From Capsicum annuum (lineage: Eukaryota; Streptophyta; Magnoliopsida; Solanales; Solanaceae), in assembly GCF_002878395.1 (NCBI RefSeq), contig NC_061119.1, forward strand, positions 15,801,960 through 15,865,959: a DNA stretch of 64,000 bases, given 5' to 3'. A model generated the notes under the pieces. That model was not told the DNA's origin. It did no database searches and saw nothing but the letters and a program-made list of their open reading frames with translations. Below, piece by piece: positions 1 through 10,683 of this stretch. Both the position numbers and the translations under genes were made by a program. Numbering within the stretch: the first letter of the stretch is position 1; each line of letters starts with the position of its first letter.

Positions 1-643
1 CTGACTGAGACACGGTAAAAGTACTTATAAGCCCTTGGAATTAAAACTCGAAACTGACCAAAAATCTAGATTTTCAGGGCTGGTGCGATGTGGCTACCGT
101 CTCAATTCATCCTATTTCATCAGATCTGGTATGTGATATGGTTCCAAAGGATGAACCGGATATGGACAGTTCCAATAATATTTTATTCTTGAACAAACCG
201 TGTCAGTAAAATCAGTAAATTGAGAAATTATATGGTGGCACGATGCAGGGAAATCGCGGTCCTTCACTGATTAGGACCTGGAAGTTCACCGCGTCGCATT
301 GGTATTGCGCTTTGATACAAGAAATGGACAACTGTCAAGTTATACTATAGAGAAACACTCCAGGATCATGGGCCCTTAATGAAATTTATCAAATGGGAGA
401 TTGGCTTGCTCCACAACGCGCTAAAGGTCAGATTAACGGGCTTTTGCGACTAACACATAAAATCACCCTACCTTTTTATCCAATTATCATATTTGGAAGA
501 ATTTTATATTATTGAAAAGCTAATTGAATTTTAAATGTAATGATAGGCTCTAAACTTAAAAATAATTAGTGTCTCAAAAATTTCATATACGAATGCTCAT
601 GTATTAGGACTTAGATTATGCTAAGGAAATACGGGGTGTTACA
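1..643 (-). mobile_element. Partial gypsy-type LTR, cut by the window edge
   Basis: The stretch ends with ACGGGGTGTTACA. Read on the minus strand this is TGTAACACCCCGT, the usual start of several gypsy LTRs in this window (compare 13618). Upstream there is a GC-richer block with GCG and CGC words around 240-310, as in the U3 part of the other LTRs here. I see no coding sequence. The left part lies outside the window, so length and partner LTR are unknown. Orientation and class rest on the terminal motif only. Confidence 0.5.
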
Positions 644-1933
644 AGTTCACTTAAGTTCTTTAAAGCTATCAACATACATGTGAATCAAGTAAGGCTTCTA
701 AGTACAACCCTATTCTAAACACTAATTTGAATTCCTTAGTTCATAAAAGAATAAAAACCATACTTTGTTTATTCCCATTTTTTATCGCCCTATTCCCCCT
801 TGTGAGTTCACAAGGTTGACAATTGATGTATTATAAGGGTAGATAATCCTTAAAATAGCTAAAACAAGAATAAACAAACAAACAATAATGATAATCAATT
901 CAATAAACTTAATTCAAAAAAAAAAAATCACGAATGTGGCCTTAACCTCAAAGAAGGAGTTTTACCCTTTAATGAAAATATTCATCATCCAATCCCTTAG
1001 ATTGATGATACAAACCATGAAAGAAACTAAATTAAAGAGATATAAATCGAAAAAAGAAGTTGTGGTAGCCTCCTTAATCCTCCAAGATGTCCAAAAGTAA
1101 GTAAAAACATGTATAATGTCCTATTTATAGTAGAATAAATAGCCCATGCCTTGTTGAACAAGCAAACAGTTTCTGGTCATCTGTGAACCCAGTGATTAGC
1201 GCATTGGAGGGCATCACATCACGACTAAATAACATTGGTTCACTATTTTGGGTCAATGTTTTGGGTGACAAATAAATCCATTGTTGTGCTTCCCATTCGC
1301 ATACTCATTACCACACGCCCACACTCTGCCAATACTTTTCAGGTGTTCAAATTGGCGTCAAGCTGTGTTTTGTGCTACTTAATCCATTCCAAGCCATTTT
1401 GAGTTGTTTCCACTTGATTTAAAACTTATAAATCCTTCATATATAATTATTGTCCATTAACCAAGCATCTTATAGAATTAAAATATTAATTTAGAGCTCA
1501 AAAAAACACAACATCCTCAAGGATGGACTAGAAACACGAGCTAAGCATAGGCTAAATTAGCATTGAGCTTTATTTTATTATTTTGTCTCTTTTCTTGATC
1601 GAATTGACCCTTGAACATTATAAATAAGTTGTATCACATATAAATACATAATAAAAACCTTATTAACTCATGAAAACACATTAGAACCCAACACAATAGA
1701 CTAGAAAAACACCTAGCTCAAGGTAATTACACTAGTTTTCTCAGTTGAACTCTAAATGCTGAAATTGAATCAAAACTCATGTGAAACCACCATTAAAAAT
1801 TGTAAACACATAATTGGACACATAAATACTCATTTATATCATTATCAACCCATTAATCACATGAATCATCCTCAAAACAAGGCTAAATAGGCTAGAATTG
1901 TAGCACTAGATAGCATAAATACATCCAACATCA
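644..1933 (-). mobile_element. Element K: LTR of a Tat-like gypsy element
   Basis: The right boundary is clear. On the minus strand a polypurine tract (TTAAGTGTGGGTGG, 1934-1947) is followed by TGATGTTGGATGTATTTATG. This matches the arrangement at 49381-49415 (AAGTGTGGGGTGG then TGATCTTGGGCATATTTATA) and the start of solo LTR I. This is therefore the 3' LTR of a minus-strand element. The left boundary is a guess, placed where the preceding LTR ends. The resulting 1.29 kb is close to the 1247 bp of LTR I. The Tat assignment is inference from the LTR start and polypurine tract, since no pol is visible. Confidence 0.5.
1121..1132 (-). promoter_or_regulatory. Probable TATA box of LTR K
   Basis: On the minus strand the sequence reads ACTATAAATAGG, a good plant TATA box. 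It lies about 800 bp inside the LTR from its 5' end. This is where an LTR promoter would be expected and it agrees with the minus orientation. Confidence 0.45.
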
Positions 1934-3337
1934 CCACCCACACTTAATGCCTTGTTCGTCTTTGAACAAATCTTAACTAAAAGAATCATGAGTTGAAAAG
2001 ACTCCATACTTCTACTACATTCAAGACATTCAAGCTAGCACTACAATGACTACATGGAATTCAAGTTTACAACACTAAGCAAGTTATACACAATTGTAAG
2101 CTCAAGAATCCTACTCCAAAACATCCTAGCCTCAAGAATTTACTAAATACATGGCAAACTCATGCATATTAATCAATAAAAGACATCATACAAATCACCC
2201 AGATTCATCAAACAGGTGCCCCCACAATAAGAGATTTACCCATAAACACTCACAGTAAAACAATTATCATAATGGGTATAAAAATAAAGTTACGCTCACT
2301 CTTACAAAGAATTCACAAATTACACCTAATGAACCTTAGGATTACCCTTAGTGTCATGCTTCATTAATATTCGAATGAGGAACCTAGGATGAAATAGGTC
2401 TTTTTAGGGTTGTAATGTAGGCTAAGGGAAAGGTAGGAACTATTTTTTCCAAGAATAATGACTAACCTCTCTACGCATTTTAATACACTACATCATACAT
2501 TTAAAATCACTCTCCAACAACCAAACTGTACTTTTTCATCCACCCATACCTTTTGTTTTTTTCCCATCTCTTTAAAGCACTTTTACAAATACTTAGTGTG
2601 CATATAGTTTATTACCACAAGAATCAAATATTTTTTCTTTTTTTCTCAACCATGATAATATTTCTAGCATTTATTATATTACATCAATTCACCATACATC
2701 AATTATCAACACCAACAACAATTACCTCGAGGAATCAAATTTACCTTTTTTCTTCTTCAACTTTCTCGAACTCCTTACAAAATCAAAATTCTTCTTTCTT
2801 TTTCATTTAAGCACTAAAGAGCTTTTTGGATCAAATTATGGCCTATTAAAGAAGGGATTAGGCTACATATGAGGTTATCAAAGATAAAACTAAAAGCTCA
2901 ATGGGGTTAACTAGGATAATACAAAAGGGTAGGACAATTATAGGATAAAAAAACAAGGCTATCAAAGAAATGCCTAAATCATCTCCTAAACTCACACTCT
3001 TTATTTCTCTCTCCACACACACCAGGAAAGTTCTAGACATCATACTCTTCCACTATTTTATATAATTCCATAGACAAGAAATCATCTAAACATAATGTTG
3101 AAAAGTGTTTGAAATGCGGCCCAACAAATCCTACTTCATAATTTACACAATCTACTACACACCCACTTTTATTCACTTTCTCAATTTCAATCTCAAGATC
3201 AAGATAAAAATCGAGTAGCTGCGATTCTTGTGTTTGCTCCACACATTGGCTAATATCTAATCCATATATTTCTTTGCTTAGCCATTGTAGACATGGTGGC
3301 AGTGGTGTGTCCTTAATAATTTCCAAAATATCCGTTT
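1934..3337 (-). mobile_element. Element K: 3' interior with polypurine tract
   Basis: This is the interior of K next to its 3' LTR. It starts with the polypurine tract (1934-1947 on the minus strand) and runs about 1.4 kb before it meets the truncated LTR of element A. Most of it is AT-rich and non-coding, as in the long 3' untranslated part of Tat/Ogre-like elements. The one open frame of note is at 3033-3377. No integrase, RT or RNase H motif is visible, so the lineage is not proven. Confidence 0.4.
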
Positions 3338-3377
3338 TGGTCTTTTTCACTATTAAAACATCATAAATGTCCCCCAA
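3033..3377 (-). CDS. Unrecognised 114-codon ORF at the K/A junction
   Basis: An open frame of 114 codons on the minus strand. The product is acidic and cysteine-containing, with stretches such as PLPPCLQWLSKEIYGL and FKHFSTLCLDDFLSME. I do not recognise the family. There is no signal peptide or membrane segment. The first 13 or so codons lie in DNA that aligns with the LTR of element A (compare 21025-21065), so the ATG at 3377 is probably a chance addition to an older frame of element K. It could be the remnant of an extra 3' ORF of K, or chance. There is no sign that it is expressed as a gene. Confidence 0.25.
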   Translation of the reverse strand: MGDIYDVLIVKKTKTDILEIIKDTPLPPCLQWLSKEIYGLDISQCVEQTQESQLLDFYLDLEIEIEKVNKSGCVVDCVNYEVGFVGPHFKHFSTLCLDDFLSMELYKIVEEYDV

Positions 3378-4897
3378 TCCTAGAAAACCCCCCGATTCAC
3401 TTAGCCTTACATTGCTCTCTCTTCTCCAACTCCCAAGTTAAGAAACATAAGGGGTTTGTCAAGGATTGCATTCTCTGAGGTTTAGACTTTGACTCATTTT
3501 CAAATTCTAATAATTTTTAGGAATGCTACTCATTCTTTAACTTGTATTTTATATTGTGACGTTAATTTATTCAATACTTATGTGTTTCAAAAGATGGGTT
3601 TAAACTTGGGTAGAGGATTTTTGTTTGTTAATACTTGAATTACTTTTCCGAATTATGGGTTCTTCTTACTTTATTTGATGGCTTTTGCGACTGAATTGGT
3701 GCACTATTATAATAGTTGAAGTGGGTGACATATGTTTCACCAAACTGATAAATTTTTTGAATGGTAATGTCATTAACCTTAACCCACATTGAATTCTTGA
3801 TTTTTAATATGAATTTTTATATAATTTAAATAATCTTTTGAAAAATTTCATTACATTAAATCGATGTTGGTGGCTATGTTTTGGATTATAAGACAGTAAT
3901 TAGAGTCAATTTCATTAATTGGACTGGTTTGGCATAAATTGAATAGCTTGAAAGCATATTGGTATGATGATACCATGTTGAAAAATTTGTTAATGAAAGA
4001 CTCCTTGATTAATGGTTGGTTTATGTGTAAATTATTTTAATTTGGTCTTTAAAAATTTTTGTATCTTACCGAGAAGGTGTAATCTTGGGGGAACAAATAT
4101 TGGAAATCATGTTAGCTGATGTGGGGGTCCTATATGACCATTGTTTCTAGATACAGAATACTCTTTTATGATTACTGCCTTGGTGTCTTTATCCATTCCT
4201 CGTTACATGGGTCTAACATGGACTGGGGCCCTTTCATTAAGGGGATTCAGACCCATAAAGCCCATAGGTTCCTGAAATGTCAATATGAGCTACATAGTTT
4301 AGGATAATATTTTAAATTATCATGTTTTATATCCCATGTCCTTATCCCAACATCCTATACGTATATGTATCAATGTTGTGCATATAGTTTATGACTAAAT
4401 ATTTCTAAATGCATTTATTTATTCCATTCCCTTAGGTTATATACCAGTGCTCGCCCCAATGATAATCCTCGAATTTTATATAATTTCATGATGTAGGTTT
4501 TAAGGATTTTTCTATTTCTCCTGTGTAGTATTAAGCAATTTAGTACTGCTATTGATCAGCTGCAACTGGTGAGCCACTATCCTTTAGATGGCCTTGTCAT
4601 TTTATTAGGTTTCTTTTATCAATCTAGTATTAATGGATTTCTTTTGTCATTGTCTGAGGCATGTCCCGACTTAGTTGGTATTCTTGGATTAGAGGATTTA
4701 TGGATAGGATTGGAAATGCCATTATGGTATTTTTGTGATTTTTGAACCTTCTTTGGATTTATATATCTTTATATGTCATAGTAGACTCCTAATGTTTGTA
4801 ATTATTGTTCTTTTAAGGTAATGCTAAGGGGATTATCTCCATCCATGGTTGGCTTGTCATTGCTAGTCACGGCTAGGCTTGAGCTTGAATCATGAAA
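3338..4897 (+). repeat. Element A 5' LTR, truncated at its 5' end
   Basis: Aligns along its length with 21030-22593 of the 3' LTR: for example CCCCCAATCCTAGAAAA here against CCCCCAACCCTAGAAAA, and the closing TCATGAAA against TCATGACA. The first 310 bp or so of the full LTR are missing, including the expected TGTAAGACCCC start. Element K interior abuts the break. The exact junction is fuzzy (3330-3365). The end at 4897 is fixed by the primer site that follows. Confidence 0.8.
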
Positions 4898-4901
4898 AGT
4901 T

Positions 4902-4913
4902 TAGTATCAGAGC
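4902..4913 (+). promoter_or_regulatory. Primer binding site of element A (tRNA-iMet type)
   Basis: TAGTATCAGAGC, one base from the TGGTATCAGAGC complement of the 3' end of plant initiator tRNA-Met. It starts 4 bp after the end of the 5' LTR, the normal place for the minus-strand primer site. Confidence 0.8.
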
Positions 4914-5108
4914 ATGGTTAAGGATCATTGAGTGTCCCCAAAGTTGTGTTAAGTAAAGTCCTTCTATTGGAGGTATAGCACGCCACACATATAAGAGGGA
5001 GGCTATAAGTAATTTAGAAATATTTCTCTTTTTTTAGTTCAATTTTAACCTAGAGGGTATAGTTTCATTGAGTTTTCTCTAACTTTTGATTTACTCGTAT
5101 TTTAGATC

Positions 5109-5830
5109 ATGCCTACCTAAATATCTTATGGATATAGAAATTTAGTTGGCCTCTATCCTACTTGAAGAAAATGTAAAGGAAATTCACCATACTCATGAAA
5201 TGCAGAATCGATCTAGGGCCCCTATTTCAGACTGCACTGCGCCACCCAGAGTTCCACCAGTCTGTACTAGTCCTTATCAGACATTTTTTGCTGGGTGTAC
5301 CACTACTCAATCCCCAAAAGGATATTTCATGAATGGTGAGTTTCATCAGTCCATCCATATACTTTCTCAGCTTGTGGATTACAATCTCGTTGGCCTAATC
5401 ATGTGGGTCCTATTGCCAATGCATCTGAGGTCACCTGAGTTAGCCCATTTAAGTGTTCTAGTACCCCAACCTTTATAGGCTCTAAGGTTGAGGAGAATCC
5501 TCAAGGGCTTATTTTATTGTTGAGATAGCAAATATCTTTCGGGTGATTCATGCTACTGATTTAGATGGTATGGAATTTTCTTCATATTAGTTAAAGGAGG
5601 TGGCTTACTAATGGTATGAGTAGTGGAAAGAGCTAAGGGGTGGTAATGTTGAGCTAACATTGTGGGATGAGTTTTCAGGTGCTTTTATTTAGCACTTCTT
5701 TTCTCAAGATTTGAGGAAGGCTAAGGCTGGAGATCTTGTGAATTTGAAATAAAGTACGATGAGTGTTAAGTAGTACACACTGAAGTTCCAACAGTTGTCT
5801 CGTTATGCTTTAGAGTTGGTGTCTAATATG
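5109..5830 (+). pseudogene. gag: Element A gag (broken)
   Basis: Gag forms the virus-like particle that packages the element RNA. The start at 5109 (ATGCCTACC) sits where the MPP-type start of related gag genes is found (compare 41738). The capsid domain can be read in pieces: PTFIGSKVEENPQG near 5460-5510, then across stops WYE..WKELRGGNVELTLWDEFSGAF, FFSQDLRKAKAGDLVNLK and FQQLSRYALELVSNM (5600-5830). These match the Retrotrans_gag domain as I know it. Stops follow within a few codons of the ATG and frames change several times. A zinc knuckle is not recognisable before the protease. Confidence 0.75.
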
Positions 5831-5929
5831 AGTTAGAGATAATAAGGTCTTGATTGTAATGCCTTCATATCCTACACCTAAGGGCACCACATTAGGTACC
5901 GACAATGGTTGGAATTGACTCTATGTACT

Positions 5930-6217
5930 CTCTACTCATCAGGAATCTGAAATATCCCTAGATATTGTCACTGGTATGTTATAGCTCTTTTGTCGTGATG
6001 TTTATTATTTTATTAATACAGATTTAACCCTATCATATGTGACCCCTTATATGGTTGTAAGCTTTGTTTTATGTCCTAAAAATATTTTTGATCCCTTTTT
6101 TGTTCTACTCCAGTGGGTGAGTCTATTTTTGCTAGAAAAATCAATAGGGGTTGTGCGGTGTCTATCTTTATAAGGAGACAATGATGGACTTTATAGAACT
6201 TGATATAGTGGATTTTC
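5930..6217 (+). pseudogene. Element A aspartic protease (broken, 3' end lost)
   Basis: The fragment reads LTLSYVTPYMVVSFVLCP, then FARKINRGCAVSI and, after a frameshift, TMMDFIELDIVDF. This is the gypsy retropepsin region (compare 42938-43171 in element D). The catalytic D-(S/T/P)-G has become NTD, so the enzyme would be dead even if translated. The sequence stops in the middle of the usual DVILGMDWL block at 6217, where LTR B begins. About 300 bp of linker towards RT are missing on the far side as well. Confidence 0.7.
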
Positions 6218-7464
6218 CTTAATCTGATACTCGGTTGAGAAGTTATAACATTTTTGGTAAAACAGTATGACATTTTGATAGGAACCACGTCGTGGTGAAG
6301 GACGATTTCATAATTGTCAAATTCTAGTGGACCACCATGACTGGCCCGCATAGCGGTGAAGTCCCATTTCTCATGTGTCAAAATCCAGTGGCTTACCACG
6401 ATAGTGGCGTGTTATGGTGATGGCCTAAATGGTATTTCAATTTCTTACTGTGATAGCTCCTCATCACGTTGATTTTCTAGTTCCTAATAGTCCCTTTTCC
6501 AGTGAGACACTATGATATTGGCGTATCATAGTGGGTGGCCAAATCGGGATTTCAGTTATTGTAATTTATTTTTAAAAGGTAGTTTGATCTTTTCCGAAGC
6601 CCCTAAATCATGTAAAACACAGGATTAATCCTATTCTAAGCATTCTATGCTCACTTTTCATTAATTTACTCTCCAAGAAAACCCTAGAACTTAAAATTTA
6701 ATCTCTAATAAATCTAATTTCCTCCATTATTTTTCCAAGATAGCTCAAAATTGAGGATTCCCAATTCAAGATCTTCAAGAATTCATCTTCAAAAGCACAA
6801 TTAGGAATTCAAGATCAAGATTTTTGTTCAATTTTATCAGTTAAGGCATGTGGGGTTTTGAACAAGGATAAATCTTTCATCCTTGCGCCCAAAACTAGCT
6901 TTTAATTTTAAATTCACATGATTTTACATGAATTTCAATTTGGGCTTCATACCTATTCATTGTTAATTGAAGATTCTGTGATTTCAAGTAAATTGGGTGT
7001 TGAATTACACGTCTATTTTTGTAAATTCATGCGTATGACCATATTTTCCAGATTTTGAGTTGAATTATGAATATTTTCAGTATTAAGCATGAACTTTAGG
7101 ATTATTTAACAAGAGATTAAAGCATGGGTTATCAAGCCCTGATTGAATGTTGTTATTTTAATGATGATTATGCTTGTAAGCCTCTTATGATATGCTTATA
7201 GACATCTTTGAATAAAGATTTGATCTTTTAATCTTTAGATAAGAAAAGAAATCCATTTTATAGCTTAAATCCAGTTTTGAATGAACAGATGCACATTTAG
7301 CTTTTATTATGAAATATAATGACTTTTAAAATGGATTTCCTATAGAATGAGCATACAAATTAAAGGGAGTAGTATTTAGCATCGAGCGGAAAGAGTGAGT
7401 TTAGCGCATCCTAATTTCTAGAACTACGAGCCAACATAGGTAGAAATTTAGTATTCTCATTTCT

Positions 7465-10400
7465 TGTAACACCCCGATTTTCTGAACCAGAATGCTACAC
7501 AGTGCTCATGACCCCAAAGGACCACAAGCTAACCCATGACTAATATCTGTACCTGTATACTGCATATTATACATAAAATGCGGAAACATGAACATGAAAG
7601 GCCATAAGGTTCAAACTAAATAAACGTCTGATAACAAAATGTCTGAAAAATGTATAACAATACCAAAACAAGTAATAATACTGAAAACAATGAGATCTAA
7701 ATATCTAATCCGACATCTAGTAAAGCCTCTAGCTGAACTAAATAAGGAGTTGAAGGAACATATGTCCAACTAACTCCATCTAGCAACTAAATAGTAAATG
7801 TAGCAATAATCATATCATCTCAAATGGGAAGGACTCACTGCAAACTCTAAACACTAGAATGCTACTGCTGATATGGAGCTCATACCTCTGAACCTATGGT
7901 GTAACATAAGATAAAGCACCATAGCACAAATGCATCAGTACATCTGAATGTAATGAGTATACGAGTGAGGTAGGCTAAATGTAAAGGGTTATATGCATGA
8001 ACAATACTGACTAATATGAACGTGAGAATACATAGAAGCATAACTAACTGTAACTGAACTCGTGGAGATACTGATTACTGAGTCTGAATACTGACAACAT
8101 GAGTTCACTAATACTGAGATACTAAATGATTTAGTTTACTTATATTGATATGTAAATCACTAATAAGTGATGGATCTGATATAGCATTACTGAATACTGA
8201 AAGACTGATATTGTATTACCGATAAGGACTAATTGTTTTTGACAGTTTGTATTATGAAGAACTGGTCTGATTGACTGTATCTAACAGTCCTGATATATTT
8301 AAATCTGAAGAACTATTTGAGTTCTTTTATTGAGACTGAGATTAAAACTGAGAATGTGGGAAGTAGTTATCTAACCAACATGCCCCAATAACGCATATAG
8401 CTAAGTTGGGGTCCAGTCTCTTCCCCAACTGGAAGGGTGTTAATACCGCACCACTGGTAAGGACAGCTATGAGTGACCCTTATCTAGCAGGTACTCAAAT
8501 GAGAATGGTGGGAACCCTAAACTGACAGGTTAGGCCACCTCATCAACCCTAATATGACTAGTTAAGATGTCTTAACCTACGTGGCTACGTAGTTCTACAA
8601 CACAAGCATGACTGCTAAGAATACCACCGTAAACTGGTAGGTGAGTTCCCATCCTTAGGTTTACTTGGTGCTAACTTCTACTCCCATTTGAAAAGACTGA
8701 ACATGAATAATTGAAATGAACTGATTCTGAGTTTACTAAGTTATGTAGCTGACGGAATATACTGATGTATGAGGATTTACAGAGAGTACTATAGTTACTA
8801 AGATTTTACTTAGAATACTGTTGAATTCTACATTCTATCTGAACAAGGATAACTGTACTAGCTGATAAGGTTACTGAGGTTTTGAACTGAATAATACTGA
8901 TACATGTAACTAGCTGAGAATACTACTCTTTCTGAGTACTGAGTTCATGAGATTTCTTAGAGTACTGAATTACAGAGATTACTGAAGTTACTAAGAGCAC
9001 TAGAATTTCTGAAACTTTCGATATCACTAAGTACTGAGATTACTGAGATTAACTAAGATTTATTGGGATTAACTAGATTACTGAACTTTTCAGAGTCACA
9101 TGAATGACTGAGTTCTATGAAACATGTTATGATTGAGAGTATCATGAAATATGACATGGCTCTAGGCACATAGCTATAGTTTTTGGGTACAAATACCCCC
9201 AGGACTCGACGGAATGAAATTGACTCACAAATGACACGACTTGATCACAAGATCAAAGTCCACAATTAATAATATCATAAGTAGGGGATATTATAATTCA
9301 TGTATTTATTCAACATCTCAAATATGGTAGGGGAAAACATGGATATAATTTATGTACATAATTCATATCTCCATTATCATACATGTATCATACCACAACA
9401 ATAACAACACATAAATAACATGGAAATCTATATTGAAGTGTATAGCTAATATGGAGTTGACATTTAGATATCATGGAATCATGTAAATATGAATTTCTAT
9501 CATCCTAGGTATTTTATCAAACTCCTTGCATGCATTCTTTAAGGCATAAGTGGATTTCATACTTGCATCATATCAACTAACAACCATCATATCAACTAAC
9601 AACCATATATATTCCATGAAAACACCTTTAGCTATCATCTTGAAACTTAAACAACAATCATCAACAAGTACATGCTCATATCGCCACAAAAAGTTTACAA
9701 AATAACATTGAAAAGAATGATTCTTGAGCTCTATGAACGAATTGAATCCATAGATGAACACTATGAAACCCTTAGAAAGGAAACCTTGATGATTTACTGG
9801 AGAGTTCTTGGATTGGGAAACTTAATTCTCGATTATCTTGGAAAAAGGCTTGAATCTTGCTTTTGAGAGATAAGTTTGATGGAAACCCTAATCTAGTGGT
9901 TGAGAGTGTAAGAGAGGGTGTTTTTAGTTGCTTAACTGAATAAAAATAAGAAAAATTATGCCTCTTTAGGATTATAAGTCGTGCAAGGTGAATGAAATGA
10001 CCAAATTACCCTTATGAAATAAATTCCCAGTTGCTGAAAAATCATAGCTGACGACATTGGTGATAGAGCGTCAGACTTGTGATAAGTCATAAAAAATATC
10101 ATCAGATTTGTGATAAGCTATCACAAATGTCGTCACTTGGGAGGTGGTTTCTGCCTAAGACTGACGACCTTTGTGATAGGGCATCACAAATGTGATAAGC
10201 TATCACAAATTTCGTCATTTAGGAGCTGTTTTTGACTAAGGTTGACGACCTTCATGATAGGGCATCACAAATGTGATAAGCTATCACAAATGTTGTCACA
10301 CTGTTTCCATCCTGACATGATGGAGTAAAATAGGAACAAATATTTTCTCCGATATTAGATTTAGGAAGAATTAGTATCTTTGGAAAGATAATTCAAAGAG

Positions 10401-10683
10401 ATTTCATTTGATATATAGTGAGCCACGCAGTTCATCATATACAACAATTTATGGTGGATTGATGTTGACCCAAGTTTTGACGTTCGCTAAAACTTGAACG
10501 ATAGGAAAGCTTTCAACTTGTACTTGAGTTAGGGAACCTCTATGATCTAAATTCATGCCCAAATAGATTCCCACACTACATAATTGATTAACGCACAAAA
10601 TTTACATAGGATTCGAGGCTTTTGAAACGTCTAAGCAAAGGAATGATGGATTTTCATTCTAGTCCAAAATATGGGGTATTACA
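7465..10683 (-). repeat. Element C 3' LTR
   Basis: Starts TGTAACACCCCGATTTTCTG and ends GGGGTATTACA on the + strand. It aligns end to end with 13618-16834. Much of it is made of short CTGA/TACTGA-rich words, giving a low-complexity look. A block near 7880-7960 (on the coding strand TACTGATGCATTTGTGCTA, then ACACCATAGGTTCAGAG) is shared with LTRs D, E and G. A hairpin array lies at 10048-10301. Confidence 0.88.
10048..10301. repeat. Hairpin array in element C 3' LTR
   Basis: About three units of roughly 80 bp. Each holds one or two near-palindromes with 9-bp arms TTTGTGATA and TATCACAAA around AGC or GGGCA. Examples are at 10107-10127, 10170-10200 and 10251-10289. The units also share TGACGAC at one side and GTCGTCA at the other. 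The array lies in U3, 380-640 bp from the LTR start. Confidence 0.8.

Noticed and set aside
888..1100. 70-codon ORF on the + strand
   Set aside because: Lys/Ile-rich translation of AT-rich LTR K, antisense to its orientation, with a homopolymer run. No domain.
5146..5478. 110-codon ORF on the + strand as an independent gene
   Set aside because: It lies inside the decayed gag of element A, partly off the gag frame. Gag similarity ends and resumes around it.
10048..10301. CRISPR-like array
   Set aside because: The repeats are near-palindromes of variable spacing inside an LTR. Repeat and spacer lengths are not regular, and the DNA is plant nuclear.
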